A stretch of DNA of 64,000 nucleotides from CAZKWG01 sp964615375 (GTDB lineage: Bacteria > Myxococcota_A > UBA796 > CAZKWG01): assembly GCA_964615375.1 (NCBI GenBank), contig CAZTOW010000012.1, positions 159,263 to 223,262 on the forward strand, given 5' to 3'. Below the pieces are notes generated by a model. That model worked only from the letters and a program-made list of their open reading frames with translations. It was not told where the DNA came from and did no database searches. The position numbers were made by a program, and so were the translations under genes. This document shows, one piece after another, positions 16,549 to 25,605 of this stretch. The number at the start of each line of letters is the position of its first letter. The first letter of the stretch is position 1.

Positions 16549-19187
16549 CGCTGCCGTTCTCGGCCATCGGGCCCGCGGATCTGCCGATTGTGGGCGGGAA
16601 GGGCGCCAACCTCGGCGCGCTGGCCTCGGCGGGCTTCCCGGTGCCGCCCGGCTTCTGCGTGACGACCGCGGCGTATCGGCGCTTCCTGGCGCAGTCGGGC
16701 GATCTGGAGCCCTACTTCGGCGCGCTGGACGCGCTGGACGGGCAGGACGTGGAGGCGGCGCGGCGGGCGGCCACGGAGATGCGCGCGGCCCTGGGGGCCC
16801 TGCCGCTCCCGGCGGAGGTGGAGGAGCGGGTGCTGATCGCGCTCTCGGCCTCGGGCGCGGATCATCCCCACGCGGTGCGCTCCTCGGCCACGGCGGAGGA
16901 TCTGCCGGGCGCCTCCTTCGCCGGCCAGCAGGACACCTACCTGAACATGCTGGGCGAGGCGGCGGTCCTGGACGCGGTGCGCCGCTGCTGGATCTCCCTG
17001 TTCACCGACCGGGCCGTGCTCTACCGGGCGCGAAACGGCTTCGGTCACCGCGCGGTCTCCCTGAGCGTGGTGGTGCAGCGCATGGTGGCGCCGGAGGCCT
17101 CGGGCATCCTGTTCACGGCGGACCCCGTGAGCGGTGACCGCGGGATCGTGAGCATCGACGCCGGCTTCGGGCTGGGCGAGGCCCTGGTGTCGGGGCTGGT
17201 GAGCGCCGATCTGTACAAGGTGCACAGACGGACGGGCGAGCTTCACACGCTCACGGTGGGAGACAAGGCCATCGCCATCTGGCCCCGGCCGGAGGGCGGG
17301 ACCTGGGAGGAGCGGCTCTCGGACGAGCGGCGCCGCGCGCGCGTGCTCGACGACGCGCAGGTGCGCGAGCTCACCCGGCTGGGGGTGGCGATCGAGGCGC
17401 ATTATGGTGGCAAACCCCAGGACGTGGAGTGGTGCCTGGAGGGCGGGAAGCTCTACGTCGTGCAGGCGCGGCCCATCACCAGCCTGTTCCCGCTCCCGCC
17501 GCCCCCCGACGACGGGCAGGCCCACGTCTACCTGCACTTCGGGCACGTCCAGATGATGACGGATCCCATGTCGCCGATGGGGCGGGATCTGTGGAGGATC
17601 ATCATCCCCTTCGGGCGCGGGCCGGAGAGCCTGCTCAGCCCGGCCTTGACCGAGGCGGGCAGCAGGCTCTTCATCGATCCCACGCCCCTGCTGCGGATCA
17701 CCCCGGCGCGGCGCCGCTTCCTGCCGGTGCTTCGGCACATCTACAGCCCCGCGGCCGAGCTGCTGGAGCGCTGGGCCGAGCGCCCCGAGCTGCGCAGCCA
17801 GGAGCGCGCCCACCCGGAGGGGGCCACGATCCGGGGGGCTCTGCCGTTCGCGCTGAGGATCGCGGCGGGGCTGGTCGCCACCTTCCTCTGGATGCCCACG
17901 GAGGGCAAGGTTCAGCGCTTCGAGCGACGCTTCGACGGCGTGGTCGAGCGGGCGAGGGAGCGGATCCTCGCCGCGCCCGCGGGGGTCGCGCGCCTGGACG
18001 CCTGCGTCGAGGTGGTGGGCAGGATGCTGCCCACGCTGGTCCCGGCCATCGCGCCTCAGGTCGCCAGCGGCATCGTCTCGCTGCGCCGCCTGGAGGGCTG
18101 GCTGGCCGGGCGGGCGGCGCCGGAGGATCTGGCGGCCCTGGGGCGCGGGCTGGAGGGCAACGTCACCACCGAGATGGATCAGCAGGTGGCCGATCTCGCC
18201 GATCTCGCACGGGGGAGGCCTGATCTCGTGGCGCTGCTGCGCTCGCGCACCCCCGCGCAGGCCCTGGTCGAGGCGCCGCAGGTCGAGGGCGGCGCGGCCT
18301 TCGTCGCGGCCTTCCGGACCTTCCTCCAGCGCTGGGGCATGCGCGGCGCCGCTGAGATCGACATCGCCCGGCCCCGCTGGCGGGACGATCCCTCGCTGGT
18401 CATGGCCGCCGTCCTGGGCAACCTCGCCGCCGCGGGCGAGCCCGGCGCCCACCGCGCGCGCCACCGCCGCCAGGGCGAGGAGGCCAGCGCGGCGATCACC
18501 CGCCTTCAGGGCGCGGTCTCCGGTGGGCTCTCCCGCTGGCTGGTGGGTCGGCTGGCGCGGGTGGCGCGATCAGGGCTCGCCCTGCGTGAGCACCCCAAGT
18601 TCACGCTGATCCGGGTCCTGGACACCGTCCGGGCCACGCTCCTGGAGCTCGGGGCCTCCCTGGTCGCCGCGGGGCGGCTGGCGCGGGCCGAGGACGTCTT
18701 CCAGCTCCACCTGGCCGAGCTGCGGGCGGCGCTCCAGTCCCACCAGGACCTGCGCCCCCTGGTGGCCGACCGGCTGGCGACGCTGAAGCTCGACGCGCAG
18801 AAGAGCCCGCCCCTGGCCATGACCAGCTCCGGCGAGATCCTCACCGTCCCGCTCCCGGCGGACCTGCCCCCGGGCGCGCTGTCGGGCGTGGCGGCCTCGG
18901 CGGGGGTGGTGGAGGGCGTGGCGCGGGTGGTGCTGGACCCGGCCCGCGAGGTGCTGCACGCGGGCGAGATCCTGGTGGCGCCGTTCACCGATCCGGGGTG
19001 GACGCCGCTCTTCGTCCACGCCGCCGGGCTGATCACCGAGGTCGGCGGGCTGATGACCCACGGTTCCGTGGTCGCCCGCGAGTACGGGATCCCCGCCGTG
19101 GTCAGCGTCGCGGGGGCCACCACGACCATCCGCAGCGGGGATCGCCTGCGGGTGGACGGGACGCGCGGGCTGGTCGAGCGCCTGTAG
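16518..19187 (+). CDS. PEP-synthase-like / rifampicin phosphotransferase-like dikinase
   Basis: Product of 889 residues with the domain order of rifampicin phosphotransferase and PEP synthase-related enzymes: an N-terminal ATP-grasp domain (IVGGKGANLGALASAGFPVPPGF at about 15-40; HAVRSSATAEDLPGASFAGQQ at about 118-138; DVEWCLEGGKLYVVQARPITS near 305), a helical central substrate region, and a C-terminal phosphohistidine domain with GGLMTHGSVVAREYGIPAVV, catalytic His848. Length and His position fit Rph (about 865 residues) better than typical PEP synthase or PPDK. These enzymes split ATP and pass the beta phosphate through the His to a hydroxyl group. Coupling to a TetR regulator fits an inducible drug-modifying or small-molecule-modifying role, which is an inference. 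Start ATG at 16518 overlaps the regulator. Confidence 0.8.
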   Translation: MLRSSGPDTLTLPFSAIGPADLPIVGGKGANLGALASAGFPVPPGFCVTTAAYRRFLAQSGDLEPYFGALDALDGQDVEAARRAATEMRAALGALPLPAEVEERVLIALSASGADHPHAVRSSATAEDLPGASFAGQQDTYLNMLGEAAVLDAVRRCWISLFTDRAVLYRARNGFGHRAVSLSVVVQRMVAPEASGILFTADPVSGDRGIVSIDAGFGLGEALVSGLVSADLYKVHRRTGELHTLTVGDKAIAIWPRPEGGTWEERLSDERRRARVLDDAQVRELTRLGVAIEAHYGGKPQDVEWCLEGGKLYVVQARPITSLFPLPPPPDDGQAHVYLHFGHVQMMTDPMSPMGRDLWRIIIPFGRGPESLLSPALTEAGSRLFIDPTPLLRITPARRRFLPVLRHIYSPAAELLERWAERPELRSQERAHPEGATIRGALPFALRIAAGLVATFLWMPTEGKVQRFERRFDGVVERARERILAAPAGVARLDACVEVVGRMLPTLVPAIAPQVASGIVSLRRLEGWLAGRAAPEDLAALGRGLEGNVTTEMDQQVADLADLARGRPDLVALLRSRTPAQALVEAPQVEGGAAFVAAFRTFLQRWGMRGAAEIDIARPRWRDDPSLVMAAVLGNLAAAGEPGAHRARHRRQGEEASAAITRLQGAVSGGLSRWLVGRLARVARSGLALREHPKFTLIRVLDTVRATLLELGASLVAAGRLARAEDVFQLHLAELRAALQSHQDLRPLVADRLATLKLDAQKSPPLAMTSSGEILTVPLPADLPPGALSGVAASAGVVEGVARVVLDPAREVLHAGEILVAPFTDPGWTPLFVHAAGLITEVGGLMTHGSVVAREYGIPAVVSVAGATTTIRSGDRLRVDGTRGLVERL

Positions 19188-19209
19188 GCCGTCGGGCGTG
19201 TAACAGACG

Positions 19210-20457
19210 TTACTCGCCAGGCTGCGCCAGATCCGGGTTGTCGATGTTCTTCCGGTCCTTGCGCCAGCCCTTGCGGATCTTGCGCTCTTCGGTCCGCGTC
19301 TTTCCGCCGAAGCGGTAGTCGAGCTCCACCGCCTGCAGGAGCCACTGGGGCTGGATGGCCGACCAGCCGAGGCCGAGCCGCAGATCGACGTGCCGCCAGG
19401 CCCACTGCCAGGAGGCGCTCACGTTGTAGGTGGCGGCCAGCGGGCGCTCGCCCTCGGTGAAGAATTCTTGAATTCCGAAGAGCGTCGGCAGCAGGTCGCT
19501 GTCCAGCGGCTCGTCGTAGCGCTTCTCCACGCCGTCGGTGGTGACGGTGTAGCCCCAGCTCACGTCGCGGGCGAGCACGGCCGAGCCCTGGAGGATCAGG
19601 CTGTCGCGCCGGTTGAAGCGGTAGTCCGTGGCGATGCGCCCGGAGAGCGTGCGGCTGTTCAGGTCGAAGCTGACCTCGTTGCTGTTGAGCTGGTCCAGCA
19701 GGTAGTCGTAGTAGCCGTCCAGGGTGACGGAGACCTGGCCGTTCCCGACGAGCTCGTCCACCTTGGCGATGGGCTCGAGGAGGAAGGAGAGCTGGGAGAG
19801 GTCGGGCTCGCCGAGCATGGAGATGTTGCCGACGCTGGCGCCGCCGTGGACCGACCAGCGCTCCTCGGTGCGCGGCAGGATGAGCGAGCCGAAGACGCCC
19901 GCCTCCATCTTGCGGACGTGGAAGCCGTCGCCGACGTTGAGCTGCCCGCCGCTGGCGGTCACCGCGAGGTCCAGCGGCCCGAGGCGGAGCGCGTTGAACT
20001 TGCCGTTCAGGTTCGGGATGCCCAGCAGCCAGAGGCTCGGGGTGGTGCCCAGCTGAACGCGGGGGAGCACGCCCGCCGTGATGCTGGCCAGACCGACCTT
20101 GAACTCACCGAACTCGAGGGAGTAGGCCGTGAAGTCGGTCTGGGCATAAGGGTACTGCGGGAGCTCGGAGCGGCGCGGCTTGAGGAAGTCGTGCTGCGCG
20201 GAGGTCAGCGCCGGCGCCTCGGCGGCGTTGGAGAGGTCGATCTGCGGGCCGCCGGGGGCGATGGGCGGCGGTGGACCTTCCGATTCGCCCTCCTCCTCGT
20301 CACCTTCGCCCTCGCTGTCGCCGCCCTCGCCGCTCTCGCCGCTGTCGCTGTCCGGGGCGGGCTCCTCGGCGGGCGCGTCGCCCTCGCCGGCGCGCGCGAC
20401 CCCTGCCGCCATCAGCGACCCCAGCAGGAGAAGCCCCGTCCACAGGTTCGTCCTCAT
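19210..20457 (-). CDS. Outer-membrane beta-barrel protein with acidic N-terminal linker
   Basis: Product of 415 residues with signal peptide (MRTNLWTGLLLLGSLMAAGVARA), start supported by GGAGG 4 bases before the ATG. Residues about 24-65 are an Asp/Glu/Ser/Gly-rich linker followed by PPPPIAPGG. The rest alternates short hydrophobic and polar stretches ending in aromatic residues (DFTAYSLEFGEFKVGLASI, SVTLDGYYDYLLDQL, TYNVSASWQWAW, AVELDYRFGG), as in a beta barrel. No family recognised. It diverges from the protease-barrel gene at 20503, 45 bases away, so both may share a regulatory region. Confidence 0.7.
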   Translation of the reverse strand: MRTNLWTGLLLLGSLMAAGVARAGEGDAPAEEPAPDSDSGESGEGGDSEGEGDEEEGESEGPPPPIAPGGPQIDLSNAAEAPALTSAQHDFLKPRRSELPQYPYAQTDFTAYSLEFGEFKVGLASITAGVLPRVQLGTTPSLWLLGIPNLNGKFNALRLGPLDLAVTASGGQLNVGDGFHVRKMEAGVFGSLILPRTEERWSVHGGASVGNISMLGEPDLSQLSFLLEPIAKVDELVGNGQVSVTLDGYYDYLLDQLNSNEVSFDLNSRTLSGRIATDYRFNRRDSLILQGSAVLARDVSWGYTVTTDGVEKRYDEPLDSDLLPTLFGIQEFFTEGERPLAATYNVSASWQWAWRHVDLRLGLGWSAIQPQWLLQAVELDYRFGGKTRTEERKIRKGWRKDRKNIDNPDLAQPGE

Positions 20458-20502
20458 GATGCCTCCCGTGCACGCGGACTCTACCAGAAATAGGTGGTCA
20501 GG

Positions 20503-23349
20503 ATGAGCTCGCTCCTCCTGCTCGCCACGGCGGCGCTCGCCCAGGCGCCCACCCTCCCCCCCGACGAGCCGCTGCGGCAGATCCAGACCCCGCGCTTCGT
20601 CGTGGTCTACCCGGCCTCCGCCGAGGCGGACGCGCAGCGCGCCGCCAGCGCGCTCGAGCACGTCGCGGGCGAGGTGGAGCAGGGCATGGGGGAGCACCCG
20701 CGCCGGCTCACCGTGGTGCTGAACAACCAGCTCACGCTGTCCAACGGCTACGTGACGCTGGCCCCGCGGCGCAGCGGCTGGTGGACGGTGCCCCTGATGG
20801 AGGCCGACCCCCAGGTCTTCGGCACCACCCTCTCCTGGCTGGACGCGCTGGCGGTCCACGAGTACCGCCACGTCGTGCAGCTCGAGCACGCGCGGGTCGG
20901 CTCGACCGAGGCGGCCTTCCTGCTCTTCGGCCAGACCGGCTGGCTGGTGGGGGCGAGCCTCGCGCTGCCGCCCTGGTTCCTGGAGGGGGACGCGGTGCTG
21001 ACCGAGACGGCGCTGACCCAGAGCGGGCGCGGCCGCACCCCGGCCTTTCTCCTCGATCTCCGGGTGGAGCTGCTGGAGGACGGCATCCCCACCATGAGCC
21101 AGGCGGTCGTGGGGTCCTTTCGGGAGAAGCACGCCGATCACTACTCGCTGGGCTACGCGCTCACGGCCTACGGGGCGAGCCACTTCGATCCGGCGCTCTG
21201 GTCGCGGGTCTCCGAGGACGCCGCGCGCTGGTTCTTCGTGCCGCTCTCGTTCTCGCGGCAGCTCCGGCAGGAGGTCGGCATGACCCTGCCCGAGCTGCAC
21301 CACCTCGCGATGTACGAGCTCCAGCGCGGCTGGGAGGAGCAGATCCAGCTCCGCGGCCCCAGCATGACGCCCCGGGATCTCACGCCCGCGCCGCGCCGCG
21401 GGGAGCTGGTGGACTACGCCTCGCCCGAGCCCCAGCCCGACGGGAGCGTGATCGCCTTCCGCTCGGGCAACGAGGACCCGGGCGCCATCGTGCGGATTGG
21501 CCCGGACGGCGTCGAGGAGCGCCTGGCCCGCACCGGGATCCGCCCGCAGCAGAGCATCTCGGCCCGCGGGGGGCGCGTGGTCTGGGACGAGACGCGCCAG
21601 CACTGGCGCTGGGGCGAGAAGAGCTGGTCCGTGCTGCGGATCCTCGAGCTGGACACGGGGGAGATCCGCGATCTCACAGAGCAGACGCGCCTGTTCTCAC
21701 CCGCCCTCGCCCCGGACGGGGAGCGGGTGGCGGCTATCGAGGTCGCCCGGGACGGGGCGCAGAGCCTGGTGCTCTTGGACGCACGGACCGGCTCGGAGAT
21801 TCGACGCTTCCCGGCGCCGCAGGGGGAGCGGGTGCGGGCGCCGAGCTGGGCCCTGGACCGCGAGGCCATCCTGGTGGTGCGGCAGGACCCGCGGGAGGGC
21901 ATGGCCCTGGGGCGCCTGGACCTGGACCGGGCGCTGTGGGAGCAGCTCACGCCCTGGCGACCCGTGCTGCTCTCCGATCCGGTGGAGATGGGCGGGAAGG
22001 TCTACTACATCTCCGGCGAGGCGGGGGTGGAGGACCCCTGGGTGCTCGACCTCCAGACCGGCGCGACAGCCCGGCTGGGCACGGCGTTACACGGTGCTTT
22101 CTCGCCGACGCCGCGGCCGGACGGGTCCGCGCTGGTCTACGCCGACGCCCGCCTCTGGGGGCGCGCCCTGGCCGAGGTCCCGCTGCCGAGCGCGCCCCCG
22201 GAGCTCCCCGTGGGCGGCCCGCTCCCCACGGAGCGCTGGCTCAAGCCCGTGATCGCCGCGGAGGCCCCGCCCGAGGGCGACGTGCTCCGCGGCCTGGAGC
22301 CCCGCGTCTGGGAGAGCAGGCCCTACCGTCGCCTGCCGCACGCCCTCAACGTCCACTCCTGGAGCCCCGTGGTGCGGGCGAGCGGAGACTACGGCGCGGC
22401 GATCGTGTCCGGGGACGTGACCGGGAGCATGAGCGCCACCGCCGGGCTCTGGTATCGCCCGGAGGAGCGCGCCCTGGGCGGGGGTGGGCAGATCTCCTGG
22501 GAGGCCAGCCTGATCGCGCTGGATCTCGGGCTGGACGCCGGGCGGCGCAGCGTGCTGGGCAGCCCGACCGAGAGCCTCAGCCTGCCCGGCTCCGTCTCCT
22601 GGACCGAGCAGAGCCTGGCGCTGGGGCTGCGCCTCCCGATGCAGGCGAGCGAGGGGCCCTGGCTGCGCTCGGCGGAGCTGGGGCTGTGGGCGGAGGGCGG
22701 TCGGATCGCGGACCTCAGGTCGGAGGGCGCGCTCACGGTGGAGGATCAGGCCTCGCTGCCCGGTGAGGAGGGCACCTTCCTCCTGGCGGGCTACGACGCG
22801 CGCTGGACGCGGCAGGCCATGTCCACCTCCAAGGAGCTGGCGCCGCGCCTGTACCAGAGCTGTAACATCCACTATTCACGACTCCTGCCCGGCGGGAGCC
22901 AGCAGGGCTGGGCGGGCTCGGCCGGGCTGGCGCTGGGTCTGCCGGGCCTCGCGCGCATGCACCGCGTGGGCCTGTCCGCGGGTGGGGCGTTCCAGAAGAG
23001 TGACGGTTACACCTTTGAGAGCGGCGGGGTGTACCCGCGGGGCTACGCCTACGCGGAGCAGTCCGGGGTCCTGGTGGGCAGCCTGGACTACCGCCTGCCG
23101 CTGGGCTACCCCGATGTCGGCCTCGGCGGCCTGGTCTACGTGAAGCGGCTCAAGGCCGACCTGTTCTACGACCACGGCATCGTGGGCGAGGGCGGGGAGT
23201 TCTCCATGATGCGCTCGGCGGGCCTGGAGCTCGTGGCGGACACCAGCTTCCTGCGCAGCCTGGGCGCCCTGGGCCTCGGGGTGCGCGCCTCCTGGTTGAT
23301 CGACGAGGGCGCGCCCAGCGTGGAGCCGGTGCTCGGCGGGAGCTTCTGA
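20503..23349 (+). CDS. Gluzincin-like protease domain fused to TolB-type propeller and beta barrel
   Basis: Product of about 948 residues; signal peptide MSSLLLLATAALAQ. Residues about 25-260 form a peptidase-MA-like domain with HEYRHVVQLEHAR (HExxH-like zinc site, near residue 125) and a downstream Glu in PPWFLEGDAVLTE. Residues about 290-590 hold WD40/TolB-like blades (SPEPQPDGSVIAFRSGN, FSPALAPDGERVAAIE, APSWALDREAILVVR). The C-terminal about 330 residues are beta-barrel-like and end in GGSF. So a protease, a propeller and an outer-membrane barrel are on one chain. Target unknown. ATG at 20503 has AGGTGG 6 bases upstream and is preferred over the GTG at 20494. Confidence 0.75.
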   Translation: MSSLLLLATAALAQAPTLPPDEPLRQIQTPRFVVVYPASAEADAQRAASALEHVAGEVEQGMGEHPRRLTVVLNNQLTLSNGYVTLAPRRSGWWTVPLMEADPQVFGTTLSWLDALAVHEYRHVVQLEHARVGSTEAAFLLFGQTGWLVGASLALPPWFLEGDAVLTETALTQSGRGRTPAFLLDLRVELLEDGIPTMSQAVVGSFREKHADHYSLGYALTAYGASHFDPALWSRVSEDAARWFFVPLSFSRQLRQEVGMTLPELHHLAMYELQRGWEEQIQLRGPSMTPRDLTPAPRRGELVDYASPEPQPDGSVIAFRSGNEDPGAIVRIGPDGVEERLARTGIRPQQSISARGGRVVWDETRQHWRWGEKSWSVLRILELDTGEIRDLTEQTRLFSPALAPDGERVAAIEVARDGAQSLVLLDARTGSEIRRFPAPQGERVRAPSWALDREAILVVRQDPREGMALGRLDLDRALWEQLTPWRPVLLSDPVEMGGKVYYISGEAGVEDPWVLDLQTGATARLGTALHGAFSPTPRPDGSALVYADARLWGRALAEVPLPSAPPELPVGGPLPTERWLKPVIAAEAPPEGDVLRGLEPRVWESRPYRRLPHALNVHSWSPVVRASGDYGAAIVSGDVTGSMSATAGLWYRPEERALGGGGQISWEASLIALDLGLDAGRRSVLGSPTESLSLPGSVSWTEQSLALGLRLPMQASEGPWLRSAELGLWAEGGRIADLRSEGALTVEDQASLPGEEGTFLLAGYDARWTRQAMSTSKELAPRLYQSCNIHYSRLLPGGSQQGWAGSAGLALGLPGLARMHRVGLSAGGAFQKSDGYTFESGGVYPRGYAYAEQSGVLVGSLDYRLPLGYPDVGLGGLVYVKRLKADLFYDHGIVGEGGEFSMMRSAGLELVADTSFLRSLGALGLGVRASWLIDEGAPSVEPVLGGSF

Positions 23350-23359
23350 TCGGGGCGGC

Positions 23360-24175
23360 TCAGCCCCAGCGCAGCGCGCGGCGACAGGCGGTGGGGATCC
23401 AGGGGCCGCGCTCCCACTTCTGTCGGAGCTCGCTCCAGCCGGGATCCCCGGGGAAGATCGCCGGGTGAGCCAGGGTGCGGGCGGCGCGGGCGCGGGCCGT
23501 CTCGCCGTCGGGGCTCCAGCGGCGCGGGGAGGGGAGGATGGAGACGAGGCGGGCGGCCTGCTCGGGGCTCAGCGCGCGGGCGCGGGCGCCGAAGTGCAGG
23601 CGCGCGCCGGCCTCCACGCCGAAGGTCATGGGGCCGGTCTCGGCCACGTTCAGGTAGAGCTCCAGGATGCGCTCCTTGGACAGGAGCAGCTCCAACCAGA
23701 GGGTGTACCAGGCCTCCAGACCCTTGCGGAGCCAGGAGCGCTCCTGCCAGAGGAAGACGTTGCGCGCGACCTGCTGCGTGATCGTGCTGCCGCCCGCGAC
23801 GGGCTCCCCGGCGGCCTGGTTCTTGCCCAGCGCGGTGCAGATGCCCTCCAGGTCGAAGCCGTGGTGCAGCCAGAAGCGGGCGTCCTCGCTGGCCACCGCG
23901 GCGCGGGCCAGGCTGGCGCCCTGCTCGCGGGCGTCGATGGGGCGGTAGTCCACCCAGCGCCAGCGGCCGGCGCGGGCGTGGTGCTCCAGCGCGCGGTCCA
24001 CCATGGTCCAGGTGAGCGGGGGCGTGACCAGTCCTACAAGTCCCACTTGTAGAATGGAGATCAGCGGCAGGGCCACCGCCAGGTACCGGGCCCAGCGGGC
24101 GATCCCGGCGAGCGCGCGGCGGGGCCAGGAGCTCGGCGCGGCGGGGCGGGCAGGCTTCGCGGGGGCGCGCTTCAC
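23360..24175 (-). CDS. mtgA: Monofunctional peptidoglycan transglycosylase
   Basis: GT51 enzyme of 271 residues that polymerises lipid II into glycan strands on the outer face of the inner membrane. One N-terminal transmembrane helix (YLAVALPLISILQVGLVGLV) is followed by the GT51 motifs EDARFWLHHGFDLEGI (catalytic Glu), GGSTITQQVARN, and SKERILELYLNVAETG. There is no transpeptidase domain. The GTG start overlaps the M16 gene stop (GTGA). It is the last gene of a three-gene operon. Confidence 0.92.
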   Translation of the reverse strand: MKRAPAKPARPAAPSSWPRRALAGIARWARYLAVALPLISILQVGLVGLVTPPLTWTMVDRALEHHARAGRWRWVDYRPIDAREQGASLARAAVASEDARFWLHHGFDLEGICTALGKNQAAGEPVAGGSTITQQVARNVFLWQERSWLRKGLEAWYTLWLELLLSKERILELYLNVAETGPMTFGVEAGARLHFGARARALSPEQAARLVSILPSPRRWSPDGETARARAARTLAHPAIFPGDPGWSELRQKWERGPWIPTACRRALRWG

Positions 24176-25605
24176 GGCATGAGCATGCGCCGCCGGCGTC
24201 GCCTGCGCCACAGGCCCAGGAACAGGAAGAAGAAGCCCAGGGCCACGCCCGCCAGCGCCCAGGCCTCGTCGATGGTCAGGATGGGCCGGACCACGTAGAT
24301 CCGCGTCCGATCCGCCGCCAGCCAGCGCCGGGCGAGCTCCACGACCTGCGCCTCCGTCACCGCCGGGACCGCGGACCGGAAGTCGGCCTCCTGGAAGGGG
24401 GCGTCCAGCACGAAGCGGCTGCCCAGCCAGAAGGCGCGGGTGTAGCTGTCCTCCTGGCTGATCGCCCAGGAGCCGAGCACCGCGCCCCGCGCCCGCGTGA
24501 GCCAGTCCGCGTTCACCTCGCCCCGGCGGAGCCCGTCCACGGCGGCCTCGAAGGCCGAGGCGGCCACGTCCGTGTTCTCGCAGTCCACGTCCGCGGTGAG
24601 CCAGAGCTCGCCGCTGTCCGACTGCGCGCTGGTCCAGCCGCTCACGCCGTAGGTCAGGCCGCGGCGCAGGCGGAGATCGTCGTTCAGCCCGATCTCCAGG
24701 TGCTGCATGGACACGCTGGCCGCCCAGACCAGGCGGTCGTTGGCCGCGGGGCCGCGGGCCACCAGGGCCACGGTGCACTGGTCGTCGATGAAGAGCTGGC
24801 GGAGCACGCGCCGTCCGCCCAGGATCGGGTCGGGGCCGAGGTCATCGGGGGGGCGGAGGGCCTGGCCCGCGGGGGCGTCCCCCATCTTCGCCGCCACCAG
24901 CGCGAGCACGGCGGCCGGATCGTCGGGGCCCACCACCACCAGCGCCGCGTTGTCCGCCGTGTAGTGATCCCGGTAGAAGCGCCGCAGCCGATCGATGTCG
25001 ATGCTCTCCAGGCTCGCGTCCTCGCCGATGACGCGCAGCGCGCGGGTGGAGCCGGGCCAGAGCTCCTGGCGCGCGGCCTCCTCCTTGCCGACCCCCAGGC
25101 CCAGGCGCTTGAGGGTGCGGACGGTCCAGCCGTCGCGCCCGGAGCGCTCCTCGAAGACGACCTCGCGCTCCTTGTCCAGCTTGTCCGCCGGGAGCGTGGG
25201 GTGGAAGGCCACCTGGTCCAGCCAGTCCAGCAGGGTGTCGGTCTGGCCCGCGGGCAGGCGCGCCCAGTAGGTGACGCGCTCCTGGTGGGTCTGCCCGTTG
25301 AAGACCCCGCCCGCGCGATCGATGACCGCGCGGATCTCCGCCTCCGCCCAGCGGTCCGTCTGCACGAAGAGCATGTGCTCCAGCAGGTGGGAGGCGCCGC
25401 TGGTCGTCTCGTCCTCGTATCGGCTGCCCGCCCGGAAGCTGAGATAGGCCACCACGCTGGTCGCGTCAGGGCGGGGCTGGATCCAGACCTGGAGCCCGTT
25501 GTCCAGCGTGGCCGTCTGAAGCACATAGGGCAGCCCCTCGGCGGGCGTGAGCGGCGCCTCAGCCCGCGCCCCGAGGGAGAGCAGCAGGCCGAGGGCCGGG
25601 ATCAC
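24172..25605 (-). CDS. M16-family zinc metalloprotease with C-terminal membrane helix
   Basis: Product of 477 residues; GTG start overlapping the Uma2 stop, with signal peptide MIPALGLLLSLGARAEA. The inverted zinc motif is HLLEHM (HxxEH, near residue 73) with the distal Glu in KEREVVFEERSG. It has the two M16 half-domains. Unusually, the C-terminus ends in a hydrophobic helix (LAGVALGFFFLFLGL) and an Arg cluster, which would tether it to the membrane; no Cys motif is present, so this is not a clear MYXO-CTERM tail. Substrate unknown. Confidence 0.88.
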   Translation of the reverse strand: MIPALGLLLSLGARAEAPLTPAEGLPYVLQTATLDNGLQVWIQPRPDATSVVAYLSFRAGSRYEDETTSGASHLLEHMLFVQTDRWAEAEIRAVIDRAGGVFNGQTHQERVTYWARLPAGQTDTLLDWLDQVAFHPTLPADKLDKEREVVFEERSGRDGWTVRTLKRLGLGVGKEEAARQELWPGSTRALRVIGEDASLESIDIDRLRRFYRDHYTADNAALVVVGPDDPAAVLALVAAKMGDAPAGQALRPPDDLGPDPILGGRRVLRQLFIDDQCTVALVARGPAANDRLVWAASVSMQHLEIGLNDDLRLRRGLTYGVSGWTSAQSDSGELWLTADVDCENTDVAASAFEAAVDGLRRGEVNADWLTRARGAVLGSWAISQEDSYTRAFWLGSRFVLDAPFQEADFRSAVPAVTEAQVVELARRWLAADRTRIYVVRPILTIDEAWALAGVALGFFFLFLGLWRRRRRRRMLMP

